Of a stretch of DNA of 32,789 nucleotides, positions 26,443 to 32,789 are shown one piece after another (position 1 is the stretch's first letter; every line of letters begins with the position of its first letter). The position numbers and the translations under genes are program-made. The notes beneath the pieces were generated by a model. The model did not search any database and was not told the origin of the DNA. It saw nothing but the letters and a program-made list of their open reading frames with translations. Source of the DNA: an uncultured Blautia sp. GTDB taxonomy: Bacteria > Bacillota > Clostridia > Lachnospirales > Lachnospiraceae. The stretch is from contig CAMOUV010000004.1 of assembly GCA_946626695.1 (NCBI GenBank), forward strand, positions 1 to 32,789, written 5' to 3'.

Positions 26443-28008
26443 TCAGTTGTTCGGGGTAATGTAGGTAAAGATGAAGTTTCCGCAGGAATAAACAAGTCCG
26501 CTGTAGTTATAGTCGTCATACAGGTAGGAGCTCATGGAGTGCAGGATCACCGTGATCGGGAGATCTTCTGCCAGGACAGCCTCACATTTCGCATAGTTAT
26601 CCCACTGCTCTTTCTGATCGACCGTGCTGGTAGCCGCATCGTAAGCTGCCTGATATTCATCGCTGTACCAGAAGCAGTTTGCATTTCCCATGCTGTTCAT
26701 GGAGCCGAACATGTTGGAAAGATCGGTGTAGTCCATAAACCATCCATAGTAAGCCAGGTCATAGTCGCCGGCGGTTCTGGTTGCGAAGAAGTTTTCTACC
26801 TTCTGCACCCAGCCGTTGGTGTCGATGCCAAGAACCTCTTTCCAGTCGTTGCAGACCGCCTCGGCGATCTCTCTTCGGCTGTCGTTGTTTACGATGTAGG
26901 TAAGAGCCGGGAAGCCTTCGCCGTTCTCATAGCCTGCCTCTGCAAGGAGTGCTTTGGCTTCTTCGCAGTTTGCTTCGTAATCAGAAAGGTCAAACCAGGG
27001 CTGTGCATACTCGGTAAAGTCAACGCCTTCATCATTGGTATAGCCGCTGCAGGCCAGCATCAGACCAGGCTCATCATTCATGTCACGGATCGCCATGATA
27101 CGGTCTCTGTCGATAGCCAGAGCCAGTGCCTTACGTACACGCACATCCTTCAGGACATCGTTGCCCTTCTCGCCCTGGTTGTACATGACGCAGTAGTTGT
27201 TGTTGCCGGCGGTGTAGAACAGGCCGTTTCCGTCCATTCTCGGTTTTTCTTCATCCGGGCACAGATCGGAGTAAACCAGCTCGCCGCTCTCGAAGGATGC
27301 CAGTGCGCTGCCTTCGTCCGTGGTCAGGATCCAGTGAATGGTTCCCACGGAGATGTTGGCTGCATCGTAGTAATCGTCACGAAGCTGCATGGTGACCTCT
27401 GCTTCATGGGTCCAGTCGGTCACTGTGAACGGGCCGTTGTAAACATTCTTTTCCGGATCGGTCGCAAAGCCTTCACCGTACTCTTCCACATAGTCGGCAC
27501 GTACCGGATAGGTGGACGGGAAAGCCAGAACGGAGGGAAGATAGCCGCAGGGGAACTTCAGGTTGATCACTACGGTCTTTTCATCCGGTGCTTCATAGGA
27601 TTCGGCGATATCGGAAAGAATGGTGGAATAATCCTCTGCGGTCTCCTCCAGGAACTTGAAACCGTAGATGAAATCATCCGCCTTGACAGGCTCTCCGTCG
27701 GACCAGGTGATATCGTCACGCAGGGTAAAGGTCCAGGTCTTCATATCCTCGCTGACGTCAACGGATTCCGCCTGACCGAGAACCGTATCTCCTTCCGGTC
27801 CGATCTTGTAGAGTCCTTCATACACATGACGGCAGGCCGAAATACCATTCAGCGCACCGACCACTGCGGTGTTCAGCTCCATGGAGTCTTCTCCGCCGCC
27901 GGTGATGGAGATTTCGATTTTGTCTCCCTCTGCAAAAACGCCTGCGGAAAGAGAAGCAGCTGCCATCGCGCCAACCAGGACTGCAGAGACAATCTTTTTC
28001 ATCTTCAT
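26443..28008 (-). CDS. oppA: Oligopeptide ABC transporter substrate-binding protein (OppA-like)
   Basis: SBP_bac_5-type: HVYEGLYKIGPEGDTVLGQAESVDVSEDMKTWTFTLRDDITWSDGEPVKADDFIYGFKFL; signal peptide MKMKKIVSAVLVGAMAAASLSAGVFAEG. Confidence 0.93.
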   Translation of the reverse strand: MKMKKIVSAVLVGAMAAASLSAGVFAEGDKIEISITGGGEDSMELNTAVVGALNGISACRHVYEGLYKIGPEGDTVLGQAESVDVSEDMKTWTFTLRDDITWSDGEPVKADDFIYGFKFLEETAEDYSTILSDIAESYEAPDEKTVVINLKFPCGYLPSVLAFPSTYPVRADYVEEYGEGFATDPEKNVYNGPFTVTDWTHEAEVTMQLRDDYYDAANISVGTIHWILTTDEGSALASFESGELVYSDLCPDEEKPRMDGNGLFYTAGNNNYCVMYNQGEKGNDVLKDVRVRKALALAIDRDRIMAIRDMNDEPGLMLACSGYTNDEGVDFTEYAQPWFDLSDYEANCEEAKALLAEAGYENGEGFPALTYIVNNDSRREIAEAVCNDWKEVLGIDTNGWVQKVENFFATRTAGDYDLAYYGWFMDYTDLSNMFGSMNSMGNANCFWYSDEYQAAYDAATSTVDQKEQWDNYAKCEAVLAEDLPITVILHSMSSYLYDDYNYSGLVYSCGNFIFTYITPNN

Positions 28009-28062
28009 GTTACATCCTCCTCGTAAAAAATTTATAACATCCCCTGAGGGGAGAGTTACCGC

Positions 28063-29073
28063 TTATTTCTTCATCTTCGGATCCAGGGCATCCCGCAGTC
28101 CGTCTCCGAACAGGTTGAAGGACAGAATGATCAGACTGATCAGCGCCGCCGGGAAAATGACTCTGTAGGGATAGGAGGTGACACCGTTCAGTGCCTCCGA
28201 AGTCAGGGACCCCAGACTCGCCATCGGCGCCGATACACCGATGCCCAGATAGCTCAGGAAGGCCTCCGTGAAGATTGCAGAAGGAATCTGCAGCATCACG
28301 GTCGCCACCAGCTGCCCGATACAGTTCGGGAGCAGATGCTGCCGGATCATCCGGGAGCTGTTGCATCCCAGAGCGCGGGAGGCTGTGACAAACTCCAGAT
28401 TCTTCAGCTGCAGGATCTGTCCGCGGACGATCCGGGCCATGCCGACCCAGTACAGCAGGCCATATACAATAAAGATGGCGATCAGACCGGACCCGATGCT
28501 CTGCAGGCCATGGAAAAACGGAACCTTCTGGATCAGATTGTCCAGCGGCTCGCTGATCACCATTTTGATGACCACGATCAGAAGGATCTCGGGAACCGAA
28601 TAAATGATATCCACGATACGCATCATCACGATATCCACCTTGCCGCCGATCAGACCGGAGATCGCTCCGTAGATGCTTCCCACGATCATGACGACCACCG
28701 CCGATACCAGACCGACGATCATGGAGATCCGGGTTCCGATCATGCAGCGGACCAGGATATCCCTCCCCAGACGGTCCGTCCCGAAGGGATGGGAAAGGCA
28801 AGGCCACAGGGCCTCATCTCCCCGGACCTGCTGGTCATAGGTATAGGGCGAAAGCATCGGCCCGATAAAGGCAAATACCGCCAGGATCCCGATGATGATC
28901 AGCGCCACCATGGCGATCCGGTTTGCCCTGAGCCTCTGCCAGCTGGCCTTCCAGTAGCCGATCTCCTCGGTCTCCAGGTTTTCCTCCGCAAAATATCCTT
29001 CTCCCAGAGGCGTGAAATCCTCCGGTTTTATTTTGCTCTGCAAACTCAGTACATTTACTTTCATCTCTACCAT
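28063..29073 (-). CDS. oppC: Oligopeptide ABC transporter permease (OppC-like)
   Basis: HPFGTDRLGRDILVRCMIGTRISMIVGLVSAVVVMIVG; ASRALGCNSSRMIRQHLLPNC. Confidence 0.93.
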   Translation of the reverse strand: MVEMKVNVLSLQSKIKPEDFTPLGEGYFAEENLETEEIGYWKASWQRLRANRIAMVALIIIGILAVFAFIGPMLSPYTYDQQVRGDEALWPCLSHPFGTDRLGRDILVRCMIGTRISMIVGLVSAVVVMIVGSIYGAISGLIGGKVDIVMMRIVDIIYSVPEILLIVVIKMVISEPLDNLIQKVPFFHGLQSIGSGLIAIFIVYGLLYWVGMARIVRGQILQLKNLEFVTASRALGCNSSRMIRQHLLPNCIGQLVATVMLQIPSAIFTEAFLSYLGIGVSAPMASLGSLTSEALNGVTSYPYRVIFPAALISLIILSFNLFGDGLRDALDPKMKK

Positions 29074-29076
29074 TCC

Positions 29077-29997
29077 TTATTCCAGAGTGATGCGCGGATC
29101 CACGATCTTGTACAGGATATCGCAGACCAGGTTCATCATGACGATCAGTGCGGAATAAAAGATCGTGACGCCCATGATCATCGTGTAGTCACGGCTGCTG
29201 ATCGAGCTGACGAAATACCGGCCCAGTCCCGGAACATTGAAAACGCTCTCCGCCACGAAACCGCCCGTAAGGATCGACGCGGTAAGCGGACCCAGATAGG
29301 TGATGACCGGGATCAGGGAATTCTTCAGGGCATGCACAAAAACAACCACAAACTCCGACATGCCCTTGGCCCGTTCCGTCAGCAGATAGTCCTGGTTCAT
29401 CACCTCCAGGATGCTGGCGCGGGTAAGTCTCGTCAGATAGGAAGCCGGATAGGTCGCAAGGACGATGGTGGGCATGATCCAGCCCCCCGGCCGGTTGTAG
29501 TTGATGGGCAGGATCCCCAGCCTCACGCCCAGGATGATCATCAGCCCCGCCGCGATCACATAGCCCGGCATGGATATGCCCATGGAGGACAGAACCCGTA
29601 TGATCCCGTCCGGCAGCTTATCCTTGCACAGACCGGAAACACAGCCGAAAACGATTCCGATGACCACCGCGATCAGCAGGGCCCGGAGACCCAGGCTCAT
29701 GGAAACCTTGAAGGATTCGGAAATGATCTCCGTCACGGTACGTCCCTTCTGAAGAACGTAGCTGGTCCCCATGTCTCCCTTTGCCAGATTGGCAAGGTAT
29801 TTTCCGTACTGCACATAGACCGGCTTGTCCAGACCGTATTTTGCGATCAGGATCGCACGGTTCTCCTCCGTGGCCTTTTCGGACATGAAGGGATCCCCCG
29901 GCATCAGGTTCATCAGAAAAAAGGTCAGGGTTATGATGGCAAACAGGCTGACTGCCGCCAGAATGATACGTTTGATGATATATCTTGAACTCTGCAT
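29077..29997 (-). CDS. oppB: Oligopeptide ABC transporter permease (OppB-like)
   Basis: MQSSRYIIKRIILAAVSLFAIITLTFFLMNLMPGDPF; LLTERAKGMSEFVVVFVHALKNSLIPVITYLG; ESVFNVPGLGRYFVSSISSRDY. Confidence 0.93.
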   Translation of the reverse strand: MQSSRYIIKRIILAAVSLFAIITLTFFLMNLMPGDPFMSEKATEENRAILIAKYGLDKPVYVQYGKYLANLAKGDMGTSYVLQKGRTVTEIISESFKVSMSLGLRALLIAVVIGIVFGCVSGLCKDKLPDGIIRVLSSMGISMPGYVIAAGLMIILGVRLGILPINYNRPGGWIMPTIVLATYPASYLTRLTRASILEVMNQDYLLTERAKGMSEFVVVFVHALKNSLIPVITYLGPLTASILTGGFVAESVFNVPGLGRYFVSSISSRDYTMIMGVTIFYSALIVMMNLVCDILYKIVDPRITLE

Positions 29998-30013
29998 TTG
30001 ATTCCTCCAGGGA

Positions 30014-30997
30014 TCACAACATATGACAGGCCGCAAAATGGCCCGGTGCGCTCTCCACAAGCTCCGGCATCCTCTCCGCACAGCACGCCTGCGCTTTCGG
30101 ACAGCGGGTACGGAACGGACAGCCCGAAGGCGGATTCAGAGGGCTGGGGATTTCTCCCTTCAGCAGGATCCTCTGCCGGCTTTCGCTGCGGTCCGGGTCC
30201 GCGATGGGGATCGCCGAGAGCAGCATCTGCGTATACGGGTGAAGCGGATTCCGGTAAAGCTCCGCACTGGTGGTCAGCTCCACCATATGTCCCAGGTACA
30301 TGACGCCGATCCGCTGGCTGATATGCTTTACGACAGCCAGATCATGGGCGATGAACAGATACGTAAGACCTCTCTCCGCCTGCAGCTCCTCCAGCATGTT
30401 GATGATCTGGGCCTGGATCGAAACGTCCAGGGCCGAGACCGGCTCATCACAGACGATGAACTGCGGGTTCACGGCCAGCGCGCGGGCTATGCCGATCCTC
30501 TGCCGCTGTCCGCCGGAAAACTCATGGGGAAAACGGTTGTAGAATTCCGCATTCAGCCCCACCAGCTTCATCAGCTCCAGGATTTTTTCCCTGCGCTCGT
30601 TTTTGTCGGAATAAAGCTGATGGATGTCCATGGCCTCCCCGATGATATCGGAGACGGTCTTTCTGGGATCCAGTGACGCATAGGGATCCTGAAAAACGAT
30701 CTGCATATGCTTGCGGTATTCCTTCATATCCTTGCCGACGATGTTTTCTCCGTTAAAGAGGATCTCGCCGGAGGTGGGCTCTTCCAGCCGCAGGATCGTC
30801 CGGCCGAGAGTGGTTTTTCCGCAGCCGCTCTCCCCGACGATGCCCAGGGTCTCTCCCTTCCGGATAAAGAAGCTGACATCATCCACTGCTTTCAGGTCCG
30901 TTTTTCTGACGAAGCCCGTCCGAACCTGGAAATATTTCTTCAGATTTCTGACCTCCAGCAGGTTCTCCTGCTGCGAAGTGTTGTTCGTGTTCTGCAT
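30014..30997 (-). CDS. oppF: Oligopeptide ABC transporter ATPase (OppF-like)
   Basis: [66 protein letters not shown]. Confidence 0.95.
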   Translation of the reverse strand: MQNTNNTSQQENLLEVRNLKKYFQVRTGFVRKTDLKAVDDVSFFIRKGETLGIVGESGCGKTTLGRTILRLEEPTSGEILFNGENIVGKDMKEYRKHMQIVFQDPYASLDPRKTVSDIIGEAMDIHQLYSDKNERREKILELMKLVGLNAEFYNRFPHEFSGGQRQRIGIARALAVNPQFIVCDEPVSALDVSIQAQIINMLEELQAERGLTYLFIAHDLAVVKHISQRIGVMYLGHMVELTTSAELYRNPLHPYTQMLLSAIPIADPDRSESRQRILLKGEIPSPLNPPSGCPFRTRCPKAQACCAERMPELVESAPGHFAACHML

Positions 30998-31044
30998 ATC
31001 GATTCCTCTACAGTCAGAGTTTTTGTCCCGGTCTGTCCGGGTGC

Positions 31045-32052
31045 TCATGCCTTTTCCTGCCGGCGGTCCTTCAGAAGAGACCAGCAGGCAGCGGCATGCT
31101 CTCCCTCGATTCCGATCAGCGGCGGATCCTCCCGGACGCAGACCTGCATCGCGTATTTACACCGCGGAGCAAAGGCACAGCCGGGCTTGACACAGCTCAT
31201 GTCAGGGGGATTTCCCTTGATGGGCACCAGCTTCTCCGCCACGTCCAGATCGATGTCCGGAACCGACGCCAGCAAGCCTTCGGTATACGGATGCCTGTGG
31301 CGGTAAAAGATATCTCTCTTGTTTCCGGTCTCCACGATCTTGCCCGCGTACATGACGATGATGTTGTCGCAGATATCCGAAACCACACCCAGATCATGGG
31401 TGATAAAGATGATCGCCATGCCGAGGCGGTCCTTCAGTTCCTTTAACAGATCGATGATCTGCGCCTGAATGGTCACATCCAGAGCTGTCGTCGGTTCATC
31501 CGCGATCAGAAGCTCCGGATCGCAGGACAGCGCCATCGCGATCATGACTCTCTGCCGCATGCCGCCGGAAAACTCATAGGGATACTGTTTTGCCCTGCGT
31601 TCCGGCTGATTGATGCCTACCAGCTCAAGCAGCTCGATCACTCTCTTTTTCCGGGAGGCCGCATCCAGAGTGGTATGTTTTTTCAACGATTCGTTGATCT
31701 GATATTCCACCGTGAACAAAGGATCCAGTGAGGTCATGGGATCCTGGAAGATCATGGCGATCCGGTTGCCCCGCAAAGCCTGGATCTCTTTCCGGTTCAT
31801 TTTCAGGATATCCTTGCCGTCGAACAGGATCTCCCCGCTTTTTACCTTTCCGCTGGGGGGTGTAAGCCGCAGGATCGCATGGCTGGAAACGGACTTTCCG
31901 CTGCCGGACTCTCCCACTATGCCCAGAACCTCTCCTCTTTTCAGTGTATAATCGATCCCGCGGACCGCCTGTACTTCTCCTGACTTATTAAAAAAAGATA
32001 TCGCCAGATCCTTGACTTCAATCAAGGTTCCGCTCTGTTTTTGTTCAGCCAT
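31045..32052 (-). CDS. oppD: Oligopeptide ABC transporter ATPase (OppD-like)
   Basis: [73 protein letters not shown]; start MAEQKQSG with upstream GGGAG. Confidence 0.95.
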   Translation of the reverse strand: MAEQKQSGTLIEVKDLAISFFNKSGEVQAVRGIDYTLKRGEVLGIVGESGSGKSVSSHAILRLTPPSGKVKSGEILFDGKDILKMNRKEIQALRGNRIAMIFQDPMTSLDPLFTVEYQINESLKKHTTLDAASRKKRVIELLELVGINQPERRAKQYPYEFSGGMRQRVMIAMALSCDPELLIADEPTTALDVTIQAQIIDLLKELKDRLGMAIIFITHDLGVVSDICDNIIVMYAGKIVETGNKRDIFYRHRHPYTEGLLASVPDIDLDVAEKLVPIKGNPPDMSCVKPGCAFAPRCKYAMQVCVREDPPLIGIEGEHAAACWSLLKDRRQEKA

Positions 32053-32137
32053 CTTCTTCTCCCACAAATAAGGTAAGGATGCACAGATACACGCATAACC
32101 GTATATTCCGCGCATCCTTCTCACTTTCATGCTTTAA

Positions 32138-32166
32138 ATTATAGTCGTATTCAAGTATACTGTCAA
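32138..32166 (-). promoter_or_regulatory. Perfect consensus sigma-A-type promoter for the opp operon
   Basis: Minus strand reads TTGACA - GTATACTTGAATACGAC (17) - TATAAT. Confidence 0.9.
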
Positions 32167-32196
32167 GTTACTTTTGGCAATCAACGTTTTACTTCA

Positions 32197-32562
32197 TCAA
32201 AGCAGTTTCTTCAACCATTCTTCCCATCGCATGCGTTCCTTACTTCGGAAGCGGATTCCAGCCTCTGCAGAAGAGCGGGCTCCGTAAATTTGATCAGGCA
32301 TTTTACGCGCAGGAAGAGGGGCCCGAGAGAGATGGCTGTCCCATTCCTTCAGGGAATGAATTCGGGAGGCAGGCACATACGAAATCAAGCACTCTATAAT
32401 TATGCATATGCGTTTTCCTTGCATTTCAGAAGGAGAATGATCCATAAATGCATACGCATCCGATCCTTCACCTGACATGCGGATGTATTTCATCTCTGCA
32501 GGATAGAATTGCAGCAAGAAAATACACCCGCAATTTGATATTTTCTTAGCTTGTGTATGCAC
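32197..32562 (-). CDS. Hypothetical short ORF, possibly not coding
   Basis: 121-aa ORF with no recognised motif and no clear Shine-Dalgarno; an internal start (MKYIRMSGEG) is possible. Confidence 0.25.
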   Translation of the reverse strand: MHTQAKKISNCGCIFLLQFYPAEMKYIRMSGEGSDAYAFMDHSPSEMQGKRICIIIECLISYVPASRIHSLKEWDSHLSRAPLPARKMPDQIYGARSSAEAGIRFRSKERMRWEEWLKKLL

Positions 32563-32789
32563 AGGGTGTCGCAGGATTCATTGTATCCGACCAGCACACA
32601 ATCTGATATCGCTTCAACATATGTATGAAAACAGATTTCTCCTTCCTGAATTCCTTCCGGAGTAAGGAACAGCTGTCAGCAAAGTAAATCTGCAGCATGC
32701 AGAAGACAGCTTGCGGGGAGAGCCCCTCCGGACGGGGACAGGCCGACACCCGGGGAGATTGTGAATTCTTTTCATCCGCGTTTCCGGGC

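Noticed and set aside
28336-29988. 550-aa plus-strand ORF opposite oppC/oppB
   Set aside because: Asp/His/Gln-rich antisense translation (DDHDQKDLGN, HDHDDHRRYQTDDHGD) of permease codons.
32734-32745. ggggacaggcc as a possible fifth copy of the conserved-loop element
   Set aside because: Contains GGGACAGG but the flanks do not form matching arms and the sequence is near the window edge.
1-32789. CRISPR arrays, tRNA/rRNA genes, phage or toxin-antitoxin modules
   Set aside because: No regularly spaced repeats, cloverleaf-like gene, integrase, transposase or recognisable toxin/antitoxin pair was seen on reading both strands.

Overview
The window looks like a moderately GC-rich Firmicutes (Clostridia/Lachnospiraceae-like) chromosome segment of about 32.8 kb with roughly 27 well-supported genes, most on the minus strand. 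Main modules in window order: (1) EamA permease and MBL-fold hydrolase; (2) a YtfQ/YtfR/YtfT/YjfF-type sugar ABC transporter with two different substrate-binding proteins and a YesN/YesM-type two-component system; (3) a uridine-kinase-like P-loop kinase; (4) a Kv-like K+ channel with C-terminal RCK_C/TrkA_C-like domains, a tiny very basic protein, and a secreted discoidin/NADase-type glycan-binding protein; (5) an AGCS Na+/amino-acid symporter; (6) a cytosolic transglutaminase-like protein and a YkfC-like SH3/NlpC-P60 peptidase; (7) a compact sugar catabolic cluster (glycerol-kinase-like FGGY kinase, split two-subunit transketolase, FucI/AraA-like isomerase, divergent LacI regulator), which could be an apiose-type or other rare-sugar pathway; (8) a dipeptide epimerase plus Opp oligopeptide ABC operon (D-F-B-C-A order) with a perfect sigma-A-type promoter. 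I also find a family of intergenic palindromes with a conserved 9-nt loop (GGACAGGTT/GGACAGGCT) and variable stems. Two copies supply the stop codon of the adjacent gene. No rRNA, tRNA, CRISPR array or transposase gene was recognised. All assignments come from reading motifs by eye; no database search was run.
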